A DNA stretch of 64,000 nucleotides from Variovorax paradoxus (GTDB lineage: Bacteria > Pseudomonadota > Gammaproteobacteria > Burkholderiales > Burkholderiaceae_C): assembly GCF_030811855.1 (NCBI RefSeq), contig NZ_JAUSRN010000007.1, positions 62,001 to 126,000 on the forward strand. Direction: 5' to 3'. Every line of letters starts with the position of its first letter. The first letter of the stretch is position 1. Shown here one piece after another: positions 26,561-33,952 of this stretch. A model generated the notes under the pieces. It saw only the letters and a list, made by a program, of their open reading frames with translations. It did no database searches and had not been told where the DNA came from. Position numbers and translations under genes: made by a program.

Positions 26561-27256
26561 TCACTCCACCCAGCGGCAAACCTGCTCCAGCGGTGCGCGC
26601 GTCGTACGGAAGCGATTGGCCGGATGCGAGGGATCCTCGTAGCCGAACGCGATGCCGCACACCACCTGCCGATCGTCCGGAATGTCGAACCAGCGATGCA
26701 GGAACTTCGCCCGCGAAGCCACGGCCGCCTGGGCGATGCTGGCCACACCCAGGCTGCGCGCAGCGAGCACGAAGTTGTTGACGTAGGCACCGCAGTCCAC
26801 CGCACCGTAGGTGCCGAGCAGCGCCTCGGTGGTGACGAGGGCCAGGTGCGGCGCGCCGAAGAACCGGAAGTTCTGCCGCGCCTGCCGCTCCGAGGCCTCG
26901 CGGTCGCCGCGCGCAACGCCTACGCTTTCGTACAGCTGAAAGCCGCATTCGCGCCGGCGCTCGCGGTACACGCCGCGGTACTCGGCGGGAGGTGCGATGT
27001 CGAACGCAGCATCTTCAGAGGCTTCGTCGGAGTCGAAGGCCTGGCGCAGCCGCTCGGTGGCTGCGGAGCTGGTCACGATCACCTGCCAGGGCTGCGAGTT
27101 GCACCATGAGGCGGTGCGCTGCGCCAGCTGCAGCATGGCATCGATCGTTTCGCGCGGGACCGGCTCCGCCAGGTAGCCCCGGCAGCTGTAGCGCTCGTCG
27201 AGCAGGGCCTTGAAGGCAGGTGCAAGCGTGGGATCGTGGGGAGCAGTCGAGGGCAT
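26561..27256 (-). CDS. Nitroreductase family FMN protein
   Basis: A 231-residue NAD(P)H-dependent flavin reductase of the nitroreductase family. The start MPSTAPHDPTLAPAF at 27256 is preferred over a longer frame that overlaps the thioesterase gene. FMN-binding features are LLDERYSCRGYLAEPVPRETID, RTASWCNSQPWQVIV and the C-terminal half AARSLGVASIAQAAVASRAKFLHRWFDIPDDRQVVCGIAFGYEDPSHPANRFRTTRAPLE. The family reduces nitroaromatics, quinones and flavins, and the true substrate is open. It lies 16 bp after the thioesterase gene on the same strand and is likely controlled with it by the MarR operator. Confidence 0.9.
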   Translation of the reverse strand: MPSTAPHDPTLAPAFKALLDERYSCRGYLAEPVPRETIDAMLQLAQRTASWCNSQPWQVIVTSSAATERLRQAFDSDEASEDAAFDIAPPAEYRGVYRERRRECGFQLYESVGVARGDREASERQARQNFRFFGAPHLALVTTEALLGTYGAVDCGAYVNNFVLAARSLGVASIAQAAVASRAKFLHRWFDIPDDRQVVCGIAFGYEDPSHPANRFRTTRAPLEQVCRWVE

Positions 27257-27272
27257 GGCGGCAAATCCCGGT

Positions 27273-27818
27273 TCAGCGCGGCGCGGGCATCTCGAAAACG
27301 AGGCAGGTGGTGGTGGCGTGCGCGTACAGCGTGCCATCGGGTCCGACGAGCCGCGCCTCGGCAGTGGCGAGCTGACGGCCGCAGTGGATCACCTTACCCT
27401 CCGCGCGAACCCGCTGCACCTTGGGTGTGATGGCCCTCACGTAGTTCACGCTCAGCTCGGCCGTCGTGTAGGCGCGGCCGGCCGGCATCATGGTGTGGAC
27501 CGAGCAGCCCAGTGCGGAATCGAGCACCGTCGCAATCCAACCGCCGTGGATGGTGCCGAGCGGGTTCAGGTGCTGCGCCAGCGGCGTGCCCTGGAACACC
27601 GCCACGCCGCGGCTCACCGACAAAAGCGTGAAGTCGAGCGTCTTGGCGATGGCGGCATAGGGGATTTCGGCATTCAGCATGGCCTGCATCATTTCGAGCC
27701 CGGTCTTGCCTGCGATCTGCTCAGACCGTGCCAAGCCAGGGCCGGGTCCCGCTTCGAGACGCTGGACGACCTCTGCCTCTTGGGCGATCCAGGCGTCGAT
27801 GGAGTGGGGCTCGCTCAT
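27273..27818 (-). CDS. PaaI-type hotdog-fold thioesterase
   Basis: A 181-residue acyl-CoA thioesterase of the PaaI group. From ATG 27818 it has an N-terminal helical extension, then the hotdog domain: LGTIHGGWIATVLDSALGCSV contains the HGG motif and the catalytic Asp, followed by TTAELSVNYVRAITPKVQRVRAEGKVIHCGRQLATAEARLVGPDGTLYAHATTTCLVF. It is divergent from the marR gene with only 51 bp between, so the palindromic operator lies in its promoter. The context (MarR, efflux pump, nitroreductase) suggests a role in handling an aromatic acyl-CoA, but that is a guess. Confidence 0.88.
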   Translation of the reverse strand: MSEPHSIDAWIAQEAEVVQRLEAGPGPGLARSEQIAGKTGLEMMQAMLNAEIPYAAIAKTLDFTLLSVSRGVAVFQGTPLAQHLNPLGTIHGGWIATVLDSALGCSVHTMMPAGRAYTTAELSVNYVRAITPKVQRVRAEGKVIHCGRQLATAEARLVGPDGTLYAHATTTCLVFEMPAPR

Positions 27819-27835
27819 GAAAAAATCCTTGATAG

Positions 27836-27865
27836 TTGCATATACAATCATTGTAGCTACAATGA
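27836..27865. promoter_or_regulatory. Tandem palindromic MarR operator
   Basis: TCATTGTAGCTACAATGA (27848-27865) is a perfect 18-bp palindrome, and TTGCATATACAA (27836-27847) is a second, imperfect copy of the same TTG-N6-CAA pattern immediately beside it. The two sites are 15 bp apart centre to centre, fill the 51-bp gap between the divergent thioesterase and marR genes, and would cover both promoters. Palindromes of this form are typical MarR-family operators; binding here is inferred. Confidence 0.75.
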
Positions 27866-27869
27866 AACC

Positions 27870-28364
27870 ATGAACACCGCTCTGAAGCCTCAGCTGAAGC
27901 CCCAAGGATGTACCAATTTCCGCCTGCGCCGGCTCTCTCGGCTGGCGTCGCGCCTCTATGACGCGCACGTTGCGCCCAGCGGGCTCAAGACCACGCAGTA
28001 TTCACTGCTCTCGCACGTGCTGCATTTTGGGCCGCTGCGCCCGGTCGACCTGGCGCGCGAGATGAACGTCGACGCCTCCACGCTCACGCGCAACCTCAAG
28101 CCCCTGCTGTTCGCGGGCTTCCTGGTGCAGACCGAAGGCCCCGATGCGCGCAGCCGCATGCTGGCGATCACCGACGCAGGCCGCGATAAGCGCGCCGAGG
28201 CGCAGCGCCTGTGGCACGGCGCCCAGCTGGCGCTCAACGACATCCTCGGCACGGAGCGCGTGCTGGCGCTGCATGCCATTCTCGATGAGAGCCTGGAACT
28301 GCTGCAGCGCGCAGGGCTGGGCGATGGACAACCGGAAGACCAAACAGGAGCCCGCGATGAATGA
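27870..28364 (+). CDS. MarR-family transcriptional regulator
   Basis: A 164-residue winged-helix dimeric regulator. The sequence from MNTALKPQLKPQGCTNFRLRRLSRLASRLYD has the dimerisation helix, followed by TQYSLLSHVLHFGPLRPVDLAREMNVDASTLTRNLKPLLFAGFL (HTH), and the wing TEGPDARSRMLAITDAGRDKRAEA. The ATG at 27870 has no Shine-Dalgarno and is only a few bases past a possible -10 element, so the mRNA may be leaderless. Its 3' end overlaps the MFS gene by 8 bp. It probably represses itself, the MFS/MATE genes and the divergent thioesterase-nitroreductase pair. Confidence 0.9.
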   Translation: MNTALKPQLKPQGCTNFRLRRLSRLASRLYDAHVAPSGLKTTQYSLLSHVLHFGPLRPVDLAREMNVDASTLTRNLKPLLFAGFLVQTEGPDARSRMLAITDAGRDKRAEAQRLWHGAQLALNDILGTERVLALHAILDESLELLQRAGLGDGQPEDQTGARDE

Positions 28365-29592
28365 AACCTTTTTGCAGCGCCATGCGCTCTGGGTCGTGCT
28401 GCTGGCGGCCGCAGGCGCTTTCGCGCTCACGATGGGCGTGCGCCAGACGATGGGGCTTTTCCTCTCGGCGCTCAACACCTCGACCGCGCTCGGCATCGGC
28501 AGCATCAGCCTGGCGTTCGCGTTCGGGCAGCTCTGGTGGGGACTCACGCAACCCTTTGCGGGCGCCGTGGCCGACCGCATCGGAACCGGGCGCGTGGTGT
28601 TCATTGGCGTGCTGCTGGTGGCCGTCGGCACGCTGATCACGCCGCTCATGACGAGCACGGCGGGCCTGATCTTCGCCATTGGCGTGCTCGCCGCCGGCGG
28701 CGCCGGCATGGCGGGCCCTTCGGTGCTGATGGCCGCTACCACGCGCCTGGTGCCGGCGAACAAGCGCGGCCTGGCCACCGGCTTGGTGAATGCCGGCGGT
28801 TCCTTCGGACAATTCGCGATGGCGCCGATCGCCGTTGGCCTGACGGCGGCCGTGGGCTGGGCCGGCGCCATGCAGTGGCTCGGCGTGCTGGTGCTGCTGG
28901 CGCTGCCGGCCGCATGGGTGCTCAAGGGCAATTCGAACGCAATGGCCGCGGCTTCAGCGGCCGCATCGGGCACAAAGCCGCTGAGTGCGCGCCAAGCCAT
29001 CGGCCAGGCGCTCGCGACGCCCAGCTTCCGCTACCTGAGCCTGGGCTTCCTGGTCTGCGGCTTTCACGTCGCCTTCCTTGCCACGCACTTGCCCGGCGTT
29101 GTCGCGGCCTGCGGGCTGCCGGCGGAAGTCGGCGGCTGGGCGCTCGCAATGATCGGGCTCTTCAACATCGTCGGCAGCCTTGCGATGGGCTGGGCCGTGG
29201 GGCGCTGGCGCATGAAGTCTCTGCTATCGCTGGTCTATGCCACGCGCGCCGTCGCCGTGCTTGTGTTCCTGCTGGCGCCGAAGACGACCTTGGTCATGCT
29301 GGTGTTCGCCGCCGTGATGGGCGTGACCTTCCTGTCGACCGTGCCGCCGACCGCCGGCTTGGTCGCCAAGATGTTCGGGCCGGCCAACATGGCGATGCTG
29401 TTCGGCATCGTGATGCTGGCGCACCAGATCGGCGGCTTCCTGGGTGCGTTCCTGGGCGGCTACGTGTTCCAGGCCACTGGCAACTACGACATCGTCTGGT
29501 ACATCGACATTGCGCTTGCGGCCGGCGCCGCGCTGGTGCATCTGCCGATCCGCGAAGCGCGGCTCGTGCGTTCGAAGCTGGCGGCGGCATGA
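28357..29592 (+). CDS. Major facilitator superfamily transporter
   Basis: A 411-residue 12-helix transporter. Helix 1-2 with the intervening motif A-like FAGAVADRIGTGRVVFIG, and the long cytoplasmic loop after helix 6 (NAMAAASAAASGTKPLSARQ), are typical of MFS proteins. The sequence is nearest to oxalate/formate-antiporter-like and monocarboxylate-type MFS members (FALTMGVRQTMGLFLSALN at the N-terminus), so an organic-acid substrate is as likely as a drug. The start ATG at 28357 overlaps the marR stop, giving translational coupling with its regulator. Confidence 0.9.
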   Translation: MNETFLQRHALWVVLLAAAGAFALTMGVRQTMGLFLSALNTSTALGIGSISLAFAFGQLWWGLTQPFAGAVADRIGTGRVVFIGVLLVAVGTLITPLMTSTAGLIFAIGVLAAGGAGMAGPSVLMAATTRLVPANKRGLATGLVNAGGSFGQFAMAPIAVGLTAAVGWAGAMQWLGVLVLLALPAAWVLKGNSNAMAAASAAASGTKPLSARQAIGQALATPSFRYLSLGFLVCGFHVAFLATHLPGVVAACGLPAEVGGWALAMIGLFNIVGSLAMGWAVGRWRMKSLLSLVYATRAVAVLVFLLAPKTTLVMLVFAAVMGVTFLSTVPPTAGLVAKMFGPANMAMLFGIVMLAHQIGGFLGAFLGGYVFQATGNYDIVWYIDIALAAGAALVHLPIREARLVRSKLAAA

Positions 29593-29627
29593 GCGCGCAC
29601 CGCGGTGCACAGCACGGAGGTCAGTGA

Positions 29628-31034
29628 ATGAGCCAAGAACTCGACCCGCGCACGCGCCGCATGCTCGAGGCGCCCATCGTGCCGACGCTGCTGCGCCTGG
29701 CCGCGCCCAATGTGCTTGTGATGATCGCGCAGGCCTCCGTGGGGCTCATCGAAACCTACTTCGTCGGCAAGCTGGGCACCAACGCGCTGGCGGGCATGGC
29801 GCTGGTGTTTCCCGTCGTCATGCTGATGCAGATGACCTCGAGCGGCGCGATGGGCGGCGGCATCGCCTCGTCGATTGCCCGTGCACTGGGTGCGCGCCGC
29901 CGCGCCGACGCCGATGCGCTGGTGTGGCACGCGGTGGTCATCGCGCTCGGGTTCGGCCTGTGCTTCTCGCTCGCGCTGTTGCTCGGCGGACGCCGGTTGT
30001 ACGGTTTCATGGGCGGCACCGGCGCGGCATTGGACGCGGCCCTGACCTATTCGAACTGGGTGTTCGCGGGCGCGGTGCTGGTGTGGCTCTTCAACTCGCT
30101 CTCGGCGGTCATCCGCGGCACTGGCAACATGTCGGTGCCCGCGAACGTGACTGTGATCGGCGTGCTGTTCCTTATTCCCGCGTCGCCGCTCCTGATCTTC
30201 GGCTGGGGCCCGCTGCCGGGCATGGGCATTGCGGGCGGTGCGATGGCGCTGCTGCTGTACTACCTGCTCGGCTCGGTGGCGCTCATCGTCTACCTGCGGT
30301 CGCCGCGCAGCCTGCTGCGCCCCACGCTCGCGGCGCTGAAACTGCGCTGGCCGCTATTCCGCGAGATTCTGCGCGTCGGCCTCGTGGCCGCCGTGGCAAC
30401 CGTGGCCACCAACCTGTCGATAGGCACGGCCACCGCCCTCACCGGCCATTTCGGGCCGGGTGCATTGGCCGGCTATGGCACCGCGTCTCGGCTCGAATAT
30501 CTGCTGGTGCCGTTGGTGTTCGGTCTGGGCGCGCCCCTGGTCGCCATGGTCGGCACTTGCATGGGTGCCGGCCAGCGCGAGCGCGCGCTGCGCGCCACCT
30601 GGGCTGGCGCGGCCGTGGCCTTCGTCCTCACTGAAAGCATAGGCCTGGCGGCGGCGCTGTTTCCGCGGCCCTGGCTGCTGCTGTTCGGCAACGACCCCGC
30701 CATGCTCGAAACCGGCACGCACTACCTGCGGCTGGTGGGGCCGCTTTATGGCTTCTTCGGCGTCGGGCTGGTGCTGTATTTCGCCTCGCAAGGGGCAGGA
30801 CGCCTGCTGTGGCCGGTGCTGGGCAACCTCACGCGTCTTTCCGTGGCGGGCATCGGCGGCTGGCTCGTCTTTCGCGCGGGGGGCGGGCTGACCGGCGTCT
30901 TTGCGGCGCAGGGTGTTGCGATGGTTCTGTACGGCACGGTCATCGCTTCGGCCATTGCGGGCGGCGCATGGTTCGGCCGCGTGGGCTGGCCGCGCACCAC
31001 CGCCGGGCTGCTGCGGCGCGTGGCGCAAGCCTGA
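29628..31034 (+). CDS. MATE-family multidrug exporter
   Basis: A 468-residue 12-helix antiporter of the MATE family. The two six-helix bundles show the family's internal similarity: ...LRLAAPNVLVMIAQASVGLIETYFVGKLGTNALAGMAL and LFREILRVGLVAAVATVATNLSIGTATALTGHFGPGALAGYG. It is 35 bp downstream of the MFS gene and likely in the same MarR-controlled transcript, so the region carries two export pumps under one regulator. The coupling ion and substrates cannot be read off. Confidence 0.93.
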   Translation: MSQELDPRTRRMLEAPIVPTLLRLAAPNVLVMIAQASVGLIETYFVGKLGTNALAGMALVFPVVMLMQMTSSGAMGGGIASSIARALGARRRADADALVWHAVVIALGFGLCFSLALLLGGRRLYGFMGGTGAALDAALTYSNWVFAGAVLVWLFNSLSAVIRGTGNMSVPANVTVIGVLFLIPASPLLIFGWGPLPGMGIAGGAMALLLYYLLGSVALIVYLRSPRSLLRPTLAALKLRWPLFREILRVGLVAAVATVATNLSIGTATALTGHFGPGALAGYGTASRLEYLLVPLVFGLGAPLVAMVGTCMGAGQRERALRATWAGAAVAFVLTESIGLAAALFPRPWLLLFGNDPAMLETGTHYLRLVGPLYGFFGVGLVLYFASQGAGRLLWPVLGNLTRLSVAGIGGWLVFRAGGGLTGVFAAQGVAMVLYGTVIASAIAGGAWFGRVGWPRTTAGLLRRVAQA

Positions 31035-31066
31035 ACAGACACGAAGCCTGCCGGCGATTCGCCAGG

Positions 31067-31094
31067 CTATGCGGCGGCATCTGCCGCCGCATAG
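31067..31094. terminator. Perfect 13-bp inverted repeat between convergent genes
   Basis: CTATGCGGCGGCA (31067-31079) and TGCCGCCGCATAG (31082-31094) pair fully around a 2-nt centre, and flanking GCCAGG/CCTGGGC extends the pairing with one bulge. It is located between the MATE stop (31034) and the stop of the convergent small-protein gene (31119), so it can serve both directions. No T-run is present. Confidence 0.7.
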
Positions 31095-31118
31095 GCCTGG
31101 GCCTCGTGCTCCGAAGAA

Positions 31119-31442
31119 TCAGTAGCGGTACGGATTCTCGGGCCGGCGGTCGTAGCGGTTGGGCACGCCGTCACCGTCGTTGTCCCTGCGGCCGTAGCGG
31201 CGCTCTTCCCAGCGGCGATGCCGATGCTCGTAGCGGTCATGGTCGCTGTAGCGCGGGCCGTAGTAATGGTGCGGCGGCGGCGGCGCCACGTAGTAATGAT
31301 GGCGCGGCGGCGGCGGGGGTGCGGGCACCACATACACCTGGGTCTGGATGAGGCGGCCGCCGGTCTGGGCCTGCGCCGGTGCGCTGAGAGCTGCCAGCGA
31401 GAGCAGGGCCGCGGCGCCGATTGCGAGAGTGAGCTTTTTCAT
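31119..31442 (-). CDS. Small secreted His/Tyr/Pro-rich protein with Ca-binding-like motif
   Basis: No named family. A 107-residue precursor has a standard signal peptide (MKKLTLAIGAAALLSLAALSAPAQA|QTGG). The mature protein has VYVVPAPPPPPRHHYYVAPPPPHHYYGPRY, a charged Arg/Tyr/His stretch, and ends with RDNDGDGVPNRYDRRPENPYRY, where DNDGDGVPNRYD resembles a thrombospondin type-3/EF-hand-like calcium loop. Many proteobacteria carry such short tyrosine- and histidine-rich envelope proteins of unknown role. A GGAG Shine-Dalgarno precedes the ATG. It is convergent with the MATE gene. Confidence 0.75.
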   Translation of the reverse strand: MKKLTLAIGAAALLSLAALSAPAQAQTGGRLIQTQVYVVPAPPPPPRHHYYVAPPPPHHYYGPRYSDHDRYEHRHRRWEERRYGRRDNDGDGVPNRYDRRPENPYRY

Positions 31443-31600
31443 GGCAACTCCAATGGAGTGGTTGGAAGCCCTATCGTCGTGGCTCCATGTGAACGTTGTG
31501 TAAGGCTGGAGCGAAATCGGATGAAGAGCTGTAAGCCGCTGCGCGGCCGGTACGCCATCGTAAGCGCCGCATTTCCGATGCGAAACCGGCCGAACGGACG

Positions 31601-32341
31601 TCAGCCGTGTGGCGGGGGCGGCAGCATGCGCCGCAGCGCCTCGAAGAACAGGTCGGATTGCTCGCGTTCGCCCTGGATCTGCGCCGCGGCATGCGCAGCC
31701 AGCTTCGCATCGACCGGAACCAGCGGCCGGCCGGTTGATTGCGCGATCACCTGGTGCAGGCTGGCACGTTCCAGATAGTAGAGATCGTCGTAGGCATGCG
31801 CAATGGTGGCGCCCGCCACGATCACGCCGTGGTTGGCCAAAAAGGCGACATCCTTGCCTTCCATGGCACGCGCGATGCGCTCGCCCTCTGCGTCGTCGAG
31901 CGCCAGGCCGTTGTAGACCGCATCGATCGCAATGCGGCCCATGTAGCGCATTGCGTTCTGGCTCAGCGTGGGATCGAGCGCACGATCGGCCGTGAGCGTG
32001 AGCGCGGTGGCGTAGGGCATGTGGCAGTGCAGCACGACCGCGTGGCCGGTCAGCCGATGCACCGCGCCATGGATGAACAGAGCGGTCGGCTCCACCCGGT
32101 GGTGGCCGGCTAGCACTTCGCCATGCACGTCGATGAGTACGATATCGTTAGGACCGATTTCGCTCCAGTGCAGTCCACGCGGGTTGATCAGGTAGCGGTC
32201 TTGCGCGCCGGGAAGCATCACGCTGAAGTGGTTGCAGACGCCTTCCGAGAGGCCATGGTGGGCGGCTGCCCGCAGGGCGAGCGAAAGGTCTTCGCGCAAC
32301 TTGCGCACGGCGGGGCTGGCGTAGTCTGAATCTGCGGACAT
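31601..32341 (-). CDS. Class II aldolase/adducin family protein
   Basis: A 246-residue protein with the class II aldolase fold. The start MSADSDYASPAVRKLREDLSLALRAAAHHG at 32341 is chosen over a longer frame running into the DgoA-like gene. The zinc-ligand pattern is seen in VVLHCHMPYATALT (two histidines) and FLANHGVIVAGATI, plus EGVCNHFSVMLPG at the N-terminal phosphate-binding loop. It is the last gene of the dehydratase-kinase-aldolase run, 22 bp after the DgoA-like gene, and may process a related sugar-derived substrate. It is not clearly a fuculose- or ribulose-phosphate aldolase. Confidence 0.85.
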   Translation of the reverse strand: MSADSDYASPAVRKLREDLSLALRAAAHHGLSEGVCNHFSVMLPGAQDRYLINPRGLHWSEIGPNDIVLIDVHGEVLAGHHRVEPTALFIHGAVHRLTGHAVVLHCHMPYATALTLTADRALDPTLSQNAMRYMGRIAIDAVYNGLALDDAEGERIARAMEGKDVAFLANHGVIVAGATIAHAYDDLYYLERASLHQVIAQSTGRPLVPVDAKLAAHAAAQIQGEREQSDLFFEALRRMLPPPPHG

Positions 32342-32363
32342 CGACAGGGTCTCGTGAATGTTT

Positions 32364-33005
32364 TCAGGCGTGGATTGCGCCGGTGCAGGCCGCGACGAAC
32401 CGCTCGGCATCGGCGCGCACGGCAAACGCCTGCTTGCCGGGCTTGTAGAGCGCCGAGCCGATGCCGAAGCCCGACGCGCCGGCCGCCCGCCATTCGGCCA
32501 TGTTGGTGGGCGTGATGCCGCCCACGGGCATGAGCGGCGTACCGGCGGGCAGCACCGCGAGCAGGGCCTTCACCACCGCAGGCGATGCCAGTTCAGCCGG
32601 GAACAGCTTGAGACCGGTTGCGCCCGCGGCCAGCGCGCCGAAGGCCTCGGTCGGCGTCATCACGCCGGGCAGGCAGACCATGCCCAGCCGCACCGCTTCG
32701 GCGACCACCTCGGCATTGAAGTTGGGCGAGACGATCAGCTCGCCGCCGGCCGAATGAACGTAGCGCACCTGCTGCACGTCGAGCACGGTGCCGGCACCCA
32801 CCAGGGCTTCGGGAAAGCGCGTGCGCATCAGCGCGATGCTGGCGTAGGGCTTGGGGGAGTTGAGCGGCACTTCGAGCAGCCGGAAGCCCGATTCGACGAT
32901 CGCGTCGCCCACGTCGGCGGCCTCGGGTGGCGTGAGCCCGCGCAGGATGGCGACCAGCGGCAACTCGCGCATTGCGGCTTCGAATTTTTCTTGGGGAGTG
33001 GTCAT
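32364..33005 (-). CDS. dgoA: 2-dehydro-3-deoxy-6-phosphogalactonate aldolase
   Basis: Cleaves KDPGal to pyruvate and glyceraldehyde 3-phosphate. The 213-residue protein belongs to the KDPG/KDPGal class I aldolases: LPLVAILRGLTPPEAADVGDAI, the catalytic glutamate in RLLEVPLNSP (Glu45), VGAGTVLD, and the Schiff-base lysine in GLKLFPAE (Lys133), then LMPVGGITPTNMAEWRAAGASGFGIGSALY. The VPLNSP form and GFGIGSALY agree with DgoA rather than Eda, whose true ortholog is at 17766. It overlaps the kinase gene by 4 bp (ATGA). Confidence 0.93.
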   Translation of the reverse strand: MTTPQEKFEAAMRELPLVAILRGLTPPEAADVGDAIVESGFRLLEVPLNSPKPYASIALMRTRFPEALVGAGTVLDVQQVRYVHSAGGELIVSPNFNAEVVAEAVRLGMVCLPGVMTPTEAFGALAAGATGLKLFPAELASPAVVKALLAVLPAGTPLMPVGGITPTNMAEWRAAGASGFGIGSALYKPGKQAFAVRADAERFVAACTGAIHA

Positions 33006-33910
33006 GAGGAGGTTCTGTCTGCGTCGAGAAAAACGGACAGCGCATGCAGCCCGGCCCAGGTGGCTTCGGCGCCCATCGTGCGCGTGGCGATGCCGGTGGC
33101 GCGCAGCGCCAGCGTATAGCGCTGCGTGAGCGCCGGAGAGCCGATCAGCACCACTTCGCCGGAGGCATGCAGCGATTGCGTGCGCAGTTCTTCGCCGATG
33201 AGGAGGCCCGACAGATAGCTGGCGAGTTCCTGCGTGGGCATGCGCTCGAACAGCGCCAGCGTGCGCGCGCCGAAGGCGTTGTGCAGCAGGCCCTGGCCGT
33301 TGTCGGAACGCGTTACGCCTTCCACAAAGGCCGCCTCGTCCAGCGGAGCATTGGCGTCGAGCGTGCGCGCGAGAATCGAATGCTGGCTCAGCAGTGCGTA
33401 GAACTCGCCCGTCATGAAGGTGCGAAAGCCCTTCACACGGCCTTTCTTGACGGTGGCCCACTTGTTGTGCGTGCCGGGCAGCACGAAGACGCCTTCGTCG
33501 ACATCCATGAGCGCCATGGCGCCGAAGATCTGCACTTCTTCACCGCGCATCACATCGGGAACGCCGGCATGCTCGTCCCTGAGGCCCGGCACGATGGAGA
33601 TGCGCGCGCCCGGCAGCGCGTCGATGTCGATGATCTGGCGGCCCACTTCGACGCGGCCTGCGGGGCAGGCGCAATAGGGCGCCTCGACCCAGCCCTGCTT
33701 GCTGCCGGCCATGCCGGAGATCAGGCAACGCGTGCCCGCGGGCTTCATCCAGTCGCCGAACAGTTGCTCGAACACCGCGGGAAAGTCGCCCGCCGGCACC
33801 TTGAGAATGCCGCGCGCATCGCTGCGCTCCTCGAGCACCTTGCCGCGGGCATCGAGCAGCGCGCCGCGCAGGGAGCTCGTGCCCCAGTCGACCGCCACCA
33901 ATCTGCTCAT
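33002..33910 (-). CDS. dgoK: 2-dehydro-3-deoxygalactonokinase
   Basis: Phosphorylates 2-keto-3-deoxygalactonate at C6. The 302-residue protein starts RLVAVDWGTSSLRGALLDARG, the phosphate-1 loop of the sugar-kinase/Hsp70/actin fold, and has CLISGMAGSKQGWVEAPY, VPGLRDEHAGVPDVMRGEE, FVLPGTHNKWATVKKGRVKGFRTFMTGEFYALL and IGSPALTQRYTLAL typical of DgoK. It sits 42 bp downstream of the dehydratase gene and overlaps dgoA, which reconstructs the lower DeLey-Doudoroff sequence in gene order. Confidence 0.94.
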   Translation of the reverse strand: MSRLVAVDWGTSSLRGALLDARGKVLEERSDARGILKVPAGDFPAVFEQLFGDWMKPAGTRCLISGMAGSKQGWVEAPYCACPAGRVEVGRQIIDIDALPGARISIVPGLRDEHAGVPDVMRGEEVQIFGAMALMDVDEGVFVLPGTHNKWATVKKGRVKGFRTFMTGEFYALLSQHSILARTLDANAPLDEAAFVEGVTRSDNGQGLLHNAFGARTLALFERMPTQELASYLSGLLIGEELRTQSLHASGEVVLIGSPALTQRYTLALRATGIATRTMGAEATWAGLHALSVFLDADRTSS

Positions 33911-33952
33911 GTCAATGCGACTCCTTGGGGAAAGCCTGGGGTGTGCCCAGTG

